A stretch of DNA of 64,000 nt from Bombardia bombarda (lineage: Eukaryota; Ascomycota; Sordariomycetes; Sordariales; Lasiosphaeriaceae): NCBI GenBank assembly GCA_030512295.1, contig JAULSR010000001.1:1426001-1490000 (forward strand), given 5' to 3'. Below the pieces are notes generated by a model, which saw nothing but the letters and a program-made list of their open reading frames with translations, was not told the origin of the DNA and ran no database searches. Shown here one piece after another: positions 1 through 9,571 of this stretch (the first letter of the stretch is position 1; each line of letters opens with the position of its first letter). The translations under genes and the position numbers were made by a program.

Positions 1-1195
1 GCAATTGCTAAGTCGGCAATGCTTCTGGTCAACTATTGCCGCCCAGCCAGCTTGCCCAGAGAAGCAGGAACGCGTCATTGGCAGCCAAGAGGGTGTCGGT
101 GATATTTGAGATGAGAAGGTATGGTTTGATCAAGTTTACTGCACATAGAAGAAGAAATGCAGGGGACAGTAGGTATTTATCATTTCATAATGAGAACGTA
201 TGCCATAATATTCTGATGAGAAGGGCATGGTTGAGTGGTTCCATGCGAGTTGCTAAAGTCATGAGCGTATGATACAGTCTAGATTCTCTGTAAGCAGCCG
301 CTTGTGACCAGCCATGGTAAGGTACAGAACTAAAAGTGCTCTCGTGCCTTGGAAACCTAAAAGGCCTGTGAAAGTCTAGACATTCCCCATCGTTCCTTCC
401 CCACACTGAGTAGATGAGGACGGCGTCTGCCGCTGTGCGGAGGCGAGCGGAGTCTGAGGTGGCTCGAGAGTAGTTCCAAGGTTTCCCCAAAACAGGGGCA
501 ACCCACAGGCTCATTGGTCCTCATCGATCTCGTTGACCTCTTTGGATTCAATTGGTTTTCTTTTCCCGTGGCGTGGCCGCATGACGCCCAAGACACCCCA
601 AGACTTCCAAGACGCCCAGTGACGTCTCCAGCCCCTGCAGCGCGCGGGAAGACATCGGTGTTATCCTGCATCTCGGCTAGCACCCTGCCCTTAGTAGACG
701 TGGGTAACAACAGACGGAGATGGGGATTGCAGATCGTTCATGGGCCATCATCTGCCCCATCCATCTCCTCAGTCCTCCCCCGTCGGCTGTGTCGTCCAAA
801 TTCGGCCCTTGGGAGCTTTCGGCATGGCGTTATTGTAGAAGCACCGAAGCTCCAGTGCCTTGTCGGCCCTTTCCCCACAGACACGCTCAGTACGACGGTA
901 CGGCCAGGAACACGACAAATCGCTTCTCCAGTTTTCATCCTCCTCCCCCGGTTTTACCCCGTCTGGAGACTCTGGGGCCACCCTGCACCCCGGCCTGTAC
1001 CCCGGCCTGCACCCCGGTCTGGGAGCTTGATGCTGTCAACGGGGTCGTGAGACAACAATACGGCTGTGTAAAGGGGCTTGATATCTCTAGATAAATACCA
1101 TCATGGCCGCCGCCCTCAACGGTTCTGATCTGCACCCAGTCACCAGCAGCATCAACAGCATCAACAGCACAACTGGACTCTACCAGCCTGTCATC
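1..1195. other. Upstream region of the glucoamylase gene
   Basis: No convincing gene was found here; the open frames present are short and overlap each other on both strands. The last 250 bases hold a cluster of CreA-like motifs, described separately. An ATG at 1103 lies in frame with the glucoamylase start and would add 31 residues before the signal peptide. It is more likely to be in the leader. Confidence 0.6.
946..1017. promoter_or_regulatory. Array of CreA-type (CYCCRS/SYGGRG) sites
   Basis: CCCCGG occurs at 946-951, 988-993, 1000-1005 and 1012-1017, and CTGGGG at 972-977. All fit the consensus of the carbon-catabolite repressor CreA/CRE1. The last three CCCCGG copies sit on an imperfect 12-base tandem repeat. 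They lie about 180-250 bases before the glucoamylase start, a gene class known to be glucose-repressed. The motif matches are visible; binding is inferred. Confidence 0.5.
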
Positions 1196-3335
1196 ATGCA
1201 CGTCATTTCATCTCTGCTGCTCCTCGGAGCCGTCGCATCCCAGGCCGTCTTTGGACGCCCTGATGCCAGCGGCAGGCACTCCGAGGTCGTCAAGCGCGCC
1301 GTCGACTCATGGATCGAGACTGAGAAGCCCATTGCTCTGAGCAAGCTCCTCTGCAACATCGGCACCACCGGTTGCGCCGCTTCAGGTGCTGGTCTTGGTG
1401 TCATCGTTGCTAGTCCCTCTAAGAGCAGCCCCGACTGTAAGTCAAATATATACTCTGAAACAAAATATGGCCCACCTGCTAACAAACAACAGACTGGTAT
1501 ACCTGGACGAGAGATGCCTCTCTGGTTTCTAAGCTCCTGGTCGACACATTCGTCGCCAACTACAGCAGCTCTCTCCAGACCACCATCCAGAATTTCATCA
1601 TCTCTCAAGCTAAACTCCAGGGTGTCTCGAACCCCTCAGGTGGTCTCTCCAACGGAGCCGGCCTCGCCGAGCCAAAGTTCAACGTCGACCTCAGCCAGTT
1701 CACTGGAGCTTGGGGCCGCCCTCAGAGAGATGGCCCGCCCCTGCGAGCTATTACTCTCATCAACTACGCCAAGTGGTTGGTGAACAACGGCTACTCTTCC
1801 ACCGCCTCCAGCATTGTGTGGCCCATTATCAAGAACGATCTCGCCTACACCGCTCAGTACTGGTAATTACCCCTGGTCATCATGTCTGCATGGTTCATCG
1901 TACTAACTCACTCAACAGGAACAACACTGGCTTTGATCTCTGGGAGGAAGTGAACGGCAGTTCTTTCTTCACCATTATGGCCTCCCACCGCGGTATGTAG
2001 CTGAGTTCTATTATAGCTGAAGTGATGTACTGACGTCGTCAATCTAGCCTTGGTTGAGGGTGCCGCCCTTGCTTCAACCCTGAGTACATCGTGCGCCGCT
2101 TGCACAACTGTTGCGCCCCAGATTTTGTGCCACCTTCAGTCTTTCTGGGTGTCGAACGGCAACTACATCAACTCCAACCGTAAGTCATGACTCTAGTTCT
2201 GGTTCGACTTGGCCCTTACAACAGTCATGCTAACAATATACCAGAGTTCATCAGCGGACGCAATGGAAGGGATGCCAACTCAATTCTCGGCTCCATCGCC
2301 AACTTTGACCCAACTGTTGGCTGCGATTCTACCACATTCCAGCCCTGCAGCGAGAGATCGCTAGCAAACCACAAGGCCGTCACTGACTCTTTCCGTTCTA
2401 TTTACGCCATCAACAATGGAATCGCCCAGGGTGTCGCTGTCGCGGTTGGCAGATACTCCGAGGATGTTTACTACAACGGCAACCCCTGGTATCTTGCTAC
2501 CCTTGCCGCGGGTGAGCAGCTCTATGACTCATTGATTGTCTGGAAGCAGCAGGGCTCGGTCACCGTCACCTCTGTGTCATTGGCCTTCTTCAAGGACTTG
2601 GTGCCCTCCATTGCCGTCGGAACTTATGCCAGCGGCTCGTCCACTTACACGTCCATCCTCAGCGCAGTCCAGACCTATGCTGATGGCTATGTCAACATTG
2701 TCGCCACCCGTGCCCAGTCCAACGGTGGCATGCCCGAGCAGTTTGATCGCAACTCTGGAAGCCCCCTTAGCGCAGCTGATCTCACCTGGTCGTATGCCGC
2801 ATTCTTGAGTGCCGCAGCTCGCCGTGCCGGTAGCGTTCCCTACTCCTGGAACGCTGCATCCGGAAAGACCCTGCCCAGCTCTTGCTCAGGCCTCCAGGTT
2901 GCGGGCTCGTACACCTCAGCAACCAACACTGCCTTCCCGACCTCGCAAACACCCGGCACCGGCATTCCCCCGACCGCCACCACTACTGCCCCTACTACCA
3001 CCGCTACTGGCTGCACCCCAGCCACCGAGGTCATTGTGACATTCAATGAGCTTGCCACGACCTCGTATGGACAGACCATCAAGATTGTCGGCAACATCGC
3101 TGCCCTCGGTAACTGGAGCCCCAGCGGCGCCGTTGCGCTCTCGGCAAGCGGATACACGTCCAGCAACCCGCTGTGGTCCGTTTCTATAATCCTCCCTGCC
3201 GGCCAGACCATTTCGTACAAGTATATCAATGTCGGTTCTGATGGCAGTGTCAAGTGGGAGTCGGACCCCAACCGCTCTTACACTGTGCCCCAGACCTGCG
3301 ACACTACTGCCGTCAAGTCGGATAAGTGGCAGTGA
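1196..3335 (+). CDS. Secreted glucoamylase (GH15) with C-terminal CBM20 starch-binding domain
   Basis: This is a glucan 1,4-alpha-glucosidase, which releases glucose from the non-reducing ends of starch outside the cell. Exons are 1196-1436, 1493-1862, 1919-1992, 2048-2179 and 2245-3335, giving 635 residues. The order is a signal peptide (MHVISSLLLLGAVASQ), a short propeptide ending in a Lys-Arg Kex2 site before AVDSW, the GH15 domain, a Thr/Pro-rich linker, and a CBM20 domain (GNIAALGNWSPSGAVAL to the end). GH15 landmarks include YTWTRDASL, GAWGRPQRDGPPLRA, DLWEEVNGSSFF (general acid Glu) and MPEQFDRNSG (catalytic base Glu). Length and architecture match the Aspergillus and Neurospora enzymes. 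The start at 1196 was chosen because it begins the signal peptide; an in-frame ATG at 1103 exists. The upstream CreA-like array suggests glucose repression. Confidence 0.95.
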
Positions 3336-4182
3336 TCGCCTCAAATCATCCAGGTACTTATAGCAATGTGCCAAGGGTGATGGGTGGTTTGTGTTGAAGA
3401 AGTATTGGTGAAGAGAACGAGACAAAAGGGGGAGGTGGCCAGGAGTAGGCGGGATGATTTGACGATTGAACAGAACGAAAAAGTTGCATATAAAGGGGGG
3501 GCATAGGACGGGTGGAGGTCTAATATTCTTCTCTTGTCAATATTTGGGGACTTCATTGTTCTCCTTCTACTGTATATACCATTTTGGATCCTTATTTTTG
3601 GACTACATATAGCATGAAATTTCATATGTCACATACTATCATCGTGTCTATCTTTGCCGTGAACATGGGGGAGGTTGTTTACACTCTAATTGTAGCAATT
3701 GTAGCAAATGCCTTGGTAACTTTGACTCTTTAAGTTACCTACACGCTAGAGGCATAGTCTTTTTAAAGGGGGGTGCTACCCAAAGAGGGAGGAGGCATAT
3801 ATATACTTAAGTTACAGACATCCCAAGCAACTGGGCCCGTCTGCACGAGCGACATGGCGTAGCGGTAGGAATGCTGGGGGAAGTTCAATGTTGGACCAGC
3901 TACAAGTACGGCTGTTACGACCATTTTCTCAGGAAGCCGCTGGTTCGATTCCGAGAAAGGGCCGAGTTGATTTAAATAACGAACGAGCATCGTCTGAACC
4001 CCGGATTCCTTTGGAGTAGCTGCATGGAACCTGACAGGTATCACAGCAATATATGAATATTTCGATCTTCTCCCCACAGATCGTAGAGCATTCATGTAAT
4101 AGCAACGCCTCCTCCCGCCCTTTTGTTACAAGTCCTCATCAGTCCCCAACTTCCCTCGTTAATGGAACCCCTCACTCCTCAC
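3336..4182. other. Intergenic region between convergent genes
   Basis: This is the shared 3' flank of the glucoamylase and nicotinamide riboside kinase genes. No coding frame is supported. A stretch at about 3850-3955 has tRNA promoter-like A and B boxes but does not fold as a tRNA (see rejected items). Confidence 0.5.
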
Positions 4183-5407
4183 TCACTTACTCCCTTCTCC
4201 CCCTCCCCCCAAAACAATCCTCTCCAACTCCTTCATAACCGCCTCCACCGCCCACGGCAGCGTCTCCCCGCCAAAATCCACATCCAGCCCCTTTTCCGTC
4301 TGCGCCCTCACATCGAGCGTCGCCAGCGCCTTCTCGTCCAGTTTCCCCTCGACATTTCCCGCCTCAAACAGCCAGGCGTGCGACTCGGCGTAGTTTGGCC
4401 AGACGATGCGGTCGACGTAGCCGGGCGGGTCGGCCCAGAAGCCCTCGAGGGTGACGTAGCCGTCGCGGGCCTGGCGGCGGCGTGTGGCGGCGGCGCGGCT
4501 GACGAGCAGGAAGAGCTTGATGTCGATGAGGGAGGTGATGGTGGGGATTAGGGGCGGGGAGAAGAGGAGGAAGCCGTCTAGGAGGCAGATTCGTGGTGGC
4601 GGGGGGTTGGGGGATGAAGGGGAAAAGATGAGGGAGCCGGGTTGGCCGGGGGCGAGCCAGGCTTGGACGGCTTGTTTGGCGGCGGCGATTTGGGCGGAAG
4701 AGGCGGGGCAGGCGCCGATGGTGTTTTGGTCTTCTTTGGAGTCGATGAAGGGCTGTGAGGGGGGTGGCCGCCCGGGGGTTTGTTAGGTTGGGGTGGGTTG
4801 GTAAGTATATTGGGGTGGTTGGTGGTGGAGGTGGTGGGAGAGGAGGGGGTGGTAGGTGAAAGGGGTGAGGGTGAGGGTGAGGGTGAGGGTGAGCGAGAGC
4901 AGCTCCTGCTGCTTGAGGGGGAGATGGGGTAAGGGGCGATTGTAGAGGTAGTTGTTGTTTTTGGTGGTGTTGTAGGTGAGGTTGTTGTTTGGACGCAACC
5001 GTGGTCGCTCCGGCGAGAAAGAGAAGGAAAGGAATCGATTAGACTGACTGGGAATGTGCCTGTGGTGCGGATGTGTGTGAGAGCCTTTTGCATGTCCGGG
5101 ATGGAGATGGCCTCGGCGCAGTCCCAGTCGACGAGGCCGTCTTTGATGGGGAGTCTGTTTTTGTGGATAAAGGGGAGAGTGGGTTGTTTGTTAGTTATGT
5201 GTATTTTGAAGAAAATTCTACCCAACTGTATCAGTTGAAAGAGGGAAAAGGGGGGCAGAATGCTCACTCCTCTTCAGGCTTGTAAAAGTCATCCTCGTGC
5301 AGGATAAAGGTGTTTGGAAAGATATCCCGCAGCAGCCGTGCCAGTGTCGTCTTCCCGCTTGATGAGCAGCCACTTATGCCCACCACGATAGCCTTTTGGT
5401 CTTCCAT
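4183..5407 (-). CDS. Nicotinamide riboside kinase (NRK1-like)
   Basis: This kinase phosphorylates nicotinamide riboside to NMN in the NAD salvage pathway. Exons on the minus strand are 5407-5268, 5154-5049 and 4752-4183, giving 271 residues. The N-terminus carries a Walker A loop (GISGCSSSGKTT). The catalytic-Asp region EDDFYKPEEE continues across intron 1 into LPIKDGLVDWDC. The later motifs ICLLDGFLLF and DRIVWPNY (as WPNYAESHAW) match the LID and substrate regions of the family. Intron 2 is unusually long at 296 bases, has a GTCAGT donor and a CTAAC branch site, and contains a (GGGTGA)n run on the plus strand. The frame is open upstream of 5407, but the ATG at 5407 places the P-loop as in known NRKs. 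Confidence 0.85.
4863..4892. repeat. (GGGTGA)n microsatellite inside the NRK intron 2
   Basis: About five GGGTGA units in tandem lie within the second intron of the nicotinamide riboside kinase gene. The unit differs from the fungal telomere repeat TTAGGG. Confidence 0.8.
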
Positions 5408-6009
5408 CTTGACCCTCGAGGTTACAGGTAGGCGATTGGTAGTCGTCAAATTTGGGCAAGTTTCACAATCTGATGAGTATATTAGAGAACAAGTCTGCCC
5501 ATAAAGATTTGAAAGACAATGCAATGTAAATGCCGAGCATGATGGGGTTGATAGTCATAAATCATGTCGTGGAGGATGAGCTGAAGATTATCCCGAAAGT
5601 CACTCACACGGTCACACCTGCCTTGAGGTAAGGTACTGGTTAGTCACGCCCGCAGTGCCCCAAGTTGTCGGGTCTAAGCCGGGGTCAACAGCGCCTACTG
5701 GGACCTGCCGACAAGGCTAAGCCAAGCCCGTCCTCAATTGGCCAAAATCGACCGAAACCCCTGACCGTTTATTGACGGATAATTTAATTTTCACCCTGTC
5801 TGCCTGTGCCTGCCTGCCGCTACGGATGAAATGCACGTCATTCTTTTTCCCACCTAAAACAAAACCAACGGATACGAGAGAGAGCTGCATTTCCACACAA
5901 CACCGACAGCATTTGTAGACTGCCGGGTTTTTCGCTCGTTCATAAACCCCCCATCCATCCAGCTCACCAATTCTCACAACACAAAGGAAAAAAAACAACA
6001 GACCTTACC
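5408..6009. other. Divergent intergenic promoter region (NRK / PTH2)
   Basis: This 602-base region lies between two genes that point away from each other, so it should hold both promoters. No coding frame is supported. No clear TATA box was identified. Confidence 0.4.
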
Positions 6010-6830
6010 ATGTCGGACACACAAACGCCCATCGTAGTCCTCTCGACCAGCATCGTCGCCCTGCTCACCGGCTTCATGCTCGGCATCTACTCGATCCGCG
6101 GCTACATCATCTCGCCCTCGCTGGCCGCCGAGCGCGCCGCCAATTACACAGACCCCGTCGAGAGCGACGAGTCCGACGTCGACGAGGACGACACCATCCT
6201 GGACCATGCGCCCAACTGGGCCAACGCCGAGGACGCCGACCGCCGCCAGGGGCTGCGCGCCGACGGTCCCAAAGAGTCTACCAAGACATCATCCAAGAAG
6301 TCGTCCAGCAAGAAATCATTCGCCGCCGTCGCTGCTTCTGCTCCTGTTGCCGCTGCAGACCCCAAGATCACAGAGGAGTGCAAGCTCGTCCTGGTGGTGC
6401 GGACGGATCTGGGCATGACCAAGGGTATGTCCCGTCCTCTTTCCCTCCCCCCACACGACAATGCAAGCTAACAATCCCCTTCCCTCCCTCAGGCAAAATC
6501 GCCGCCCAATGCGGCCACGCCACCCTCGCCTGCTACAAGGAGCTCCTCAGCGCATCGCAGCAAAAAGACGGGGGCCCAGAAGCCGCCAACGCGCGCGCGG
6601 TCCTGCGCCAGTGGGAGCACCACGGCCAGGCCAAGATCGCGCTGCAGATCAAGAGCCAGGACGAGATGCTGGAGCTCATGGGCAAGGCGCGCAGCCTGGG
6701 CGTCACGGCCGAGGTGATTGCCGACGCCGGCCGCACCCAGATCGATCCTGGTAGTCTGACGGTGCTGGGCGTTGGTCCGGCGCCGAAGAGCTTGATCAAT
6801 CAGATTACGGGGCATTTGAAGTTGCTGTAA
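6010..6830 (+). CDS. PTH2: Peptidyl-tRNA hydrolase 2 (Pth2 family), membrane-anchored
   Basis: This enzyme hydrolyses peptidyl-tRNA released from stalled ribosomes and so recycles tRNA. Exons are 6010-6424 and 6493-6830 with a GTATGT donor, giving 250 residues. Residues 8-30 form a hydrophobic segment (VVLSTSIVALLTGFMLGIY), a likely membrane anchor as in yeast Pth2 of the outer mitochondrial membrane. An acidic and then Ser/Lys-rich linker follows. The Pth2 domain starts at ECKLVLVVRTDLGMTKGK and includes AAQCGHATLACYK, ALQIKSQDEMLEL, IADAGRTQI and VLGVGPAPKSLI. The end at GHLKLL is typical of the family. It converges with the UTP7 gene downstream. Confidence 0.93.
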
Positions 6831-7297
6831 ACAAAAAAAAAGGAAAAGGAAACGAAAAAGGGGGAAAAGAAAGAACAGGACTGAGTTTCAAGACATGCTG
6901 AGATTTTTGTTCTTTTGCTGGGATGTTGTCTGCATTGTTATAGATTTGGAATTAGGAGTTAGTTAGTTAGGAGTGTCTAGCATGTTCATGTTTCCAGTGG
7001 TAGGTAGGCGAACAGGCAGGCAGGCAGGCGTTCATATAGGGGGACTGACTAACTGGCTTTACTCGCACAAACAACACATACGTATATATGGGCTCCATTG
7101 ACCGGCCAATGAATACCCTGCGGACGGCGCGCTGACTTGTTTGGTAGATATCATTGCATATATATTTACACATATCCCTTTACAAAATGACCAGAAATTC
7201 ACCAGCATAGCAACACAGACAACCAACAACAGACCGGGGCGGGGTTTATTTTCATTAAGTTTGATCCTGGGTATCATATGATCTGTTTCCTTTACTA
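6831..7297. other. Convergent 3' flank with (GGCA)n run
   Basis: This is the shared downstream region of PTH2 and UTP7. It contains an A-rich stretch just after the PTH2 stop and a short GGCA-type microsatellite at about 7013-7031. No gene was seen. Confidence 0.5.
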
Positions 7298-9166
7298 CTA
7301 CGCCTTCCTCGTCGCAAACCTCGCCAGCGTCGGCCCCAGCTGCTCCACCTTGCCCCTGTGCTCCTCCTCCCTCTTCTCCTTGACCTGCTTCATCATCTCC
7401 TCCGCCTTCATCGTCTTCTCGTCGATGATGTTCTTCTTCCGCTGCTTGCGCAGGTACTTCTTGAGCGCCCCGCTCTTTCCCCTCATCCGGTGCCGCATCT
7501 CCTCGGCGATGTCGGCGACGGGCGTGTCGAGGTCCTTGTCGGCCTGCCGCTGCTTGTCGGACCGCAGGTCGAGGTTGCCGATGAAGTTGGGGTCGAGCGC
7601 GATCATCTCGGGCCGCAGCTTGTTGAGCAGCGCCTTGACCTCGCCCTCCTGCCGCTGCTTCTTGGTCTCGAACGGGTTCACCTCGAGCGCGTCGAAGTTG
7701 GCCTCTCCGGCGCCGGGGATGATGAGCGACGAGAACCCCTCGCTGTGGCCGACGCCGAGGATGTCCTCGAACGGGCACCACCGCACGCGCTCGATCACCT
7801 TGCCCTCGCCGCCCCAGGCCATGTAGGGGCTCTGCACCTTCTCTTGGTCGTTCTTCTCTTTGGAGAAGAGGCCCTTCCAGACGGTCGCGTGCGTGCCCCA
7901 GCCGACGGCGGTCAGGCCCGTGTCGGATATGGATACGGATGCTGCCGGGGTGCGGGTGAAGTAGTTGTTTACTTCCCGCAACATGCGGATGTCCCAGACG
8001 GCCATCTTGTTGTCCTGTCCTGTCGATACCATGTAGCGGCCCTCGCGGTCGACGGCGAGTGACCGCACGGGGCCTCTGTGCGCTAGGAGCTTCACGACGG
8101 GTTCTGAAGAGTTGGGGGTCCACATTGTGACTGTGCCGTTTTGGTGGCCCATGTGTAGCACGGCGTTGTAGGGGTTGTGTGTGAGGGAGACGGGGGTGCC
8201 GAGTTTTGTGGGGATTTCGGCCACGATCTGGCCTGTGGAGGTATCTTGGTATTTGAGCTGGCCATTGGTGCCCTACAAAGTAACCGTGTTAGTATGGGTA
8301 TTCAGAGACTGAATACCACCCATCATATGATGATGTGCCGCCCGATATCGTCCAGGGGCATCTATCGCAAACTCACCAAAGTCGCCAAGAGGAAATGATA
8401 CGGCAGGAACTCCATGTGGGAGACCTCGACGTGTTTCCTCAGGCAGTGTATCTCGACACCGGTCGAGTCGTATATGTAGACGTACTTCTTTTGCGCGACG
8501 GCAAAGAACTGGTTGTTGTGCAGCCATTTGGCGTCCCGTATCGTCTCGCCCAGCTGCAGCTCGCAGCCGAGCTTGCCCTCCCGCCAGTCCATAGTCGCCA
8601 CATGGCCCTTTCTCCCTGCCAGAATCAGGTCTCTTCCCGTCCGGCTGAAGTCGCAGACGTAGGGGCCCAGGGCGTCGAGCTTGAGGTCGAACTTCTTTTG
8701 GGCCGTCTCGATCGCAACGTCCTTCTCGATGTCGTCTTGGCGAACCTTCCAGGTGCGCTCCTATTCATGCGAATAAATCTAGTTAATTGCTTGTCCCCGG
8801 CGTTGCAGCTAGCTAGCTGAGCGAGAGAAGCTTTGTGTGTGCACTCACGAGCTCCGTCTCGGGCTCGAGGAAGCCGCTGGCGTTCTCGAGCAGGATCTCG
8901 GCCTCCTTCGCCTTGAGGGTGGCCGTCTGGTACTTGTCTTCGAGGTTGGTGAGGTTGCGGCGGAGCTTCTTATCCCTGACGCTGTTGACGTCGATCCTGC
9001 GACCGCGGCCATATGTCTTTTGCGCGTCTTTGATGCGACGGATCTTGGCTAGCTCTGTCTTGGATCGGAAATCGGTACGGGCGCCGGTAAGGGCGAGGGC
9101 GCCGTTGGGCTGCTCGACCCCTCGGGCAAGAGCCAGGGGAGCGTCGACGGTATCGGTTGTCGCCAT
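7298..9166 (-). CDS. UTP7: U3 snoRNP / SSU processome WD-repeat protein Utp7 (WDR46/BING4 homolog)
   Basis: Utp7 is a nucleolar WD40 protein needed for early 18S rRNA processing in the small-subunit processome. Exons are 9166-8849, 8760-8377 and 8272-7298, giving 558 residues. The N-terminus is basic and helical (KIRRIKDAQKTYGRGRRID). WD repeats follow (HVATMDWREGKLGCELQLG, GTVTMWTPNSSEPVVKLLAH, NKMAVWDIRML). The C-terminal BING4CT-type region includes WCPFEDILGVGHSEGFSS and IPGAGEANFDALEVNPFE and ends in a Lys-rich tail. The ATG at 9166 has G at -3 and +4; an in-frame ATG at 9184 has a weaker context. The gene is divergent from TSR1, another ribosome-assembly gene. Confidence 0.93.
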
Positions 9167-9571
9167 AGCGGGTGGTTGTATCATCGAAGATCAGCGAATC
9201 GGGATTTTATTCTGCTGGTGCATTCAATCAATGATGCCGAAAAAACAGGCGGGAACGACGACGCGCTTTGTCTTGGACGCAGACTTGCATCCCCGAACTT
9301 TGAACTTTTTTTGAAGATACCCCACTAAAAAGTCTGGGGTGCCTCGTCTCATTGGTCCCACGGTCTACGATAAGATACGGCGCACAATGTTCAGAAAATT
9401 AAGGATGCCCCTCCATCACCGCCCGCCCCTCGATAATTCCCCTATCGGTTTCTGCAACTCCAGCAGATCGAAAAGTTGAAACCAGTTGCTGCGTACCTAC
9501 TCGCATTTCTGCGCCAATTGATCAAGGTGGCTTCTCTTCCTTTTCGATTCAAGGCCGGAGGCGACGCAAAG
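9167..9571. promoter_or_regulatory. Shared divergent promoter of UTP7 and TSR1
   Basis: Only 405 bases separate the start codons of two ribosome-assembly genes transcribed in opposite directions. A CCAAT box (read as ATTGG) is at 9351-9355 near the middle. No perfect yeast PAC or RRPE element was seen. Co-regulation is an inference from the arrangement. Confidence 0.5.

Noticed and set aside
3850..3955. tRNA-like A box (TGGCGTAGCGG) and B box (GGTTCGATTCC)
   Set aside because: The flanking acceptor and T-stem arms do not pair and the boxes are far apart; no cloverleaf could be drawn. At best a decayed tRNA-derived sequence.
4863..4892. Possible interstitial telomere
   Set aside because: The unit is GGGTGA, not TTAGGG, and it lies inside a spliceable intron.
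7358..8062. 234-codon plus-strand frame over UTP7
   Set aside because: Antisense shadow of the GC-rich UTP7 coding exon; Leu/Val/Asp composition follows from the opposite strand.
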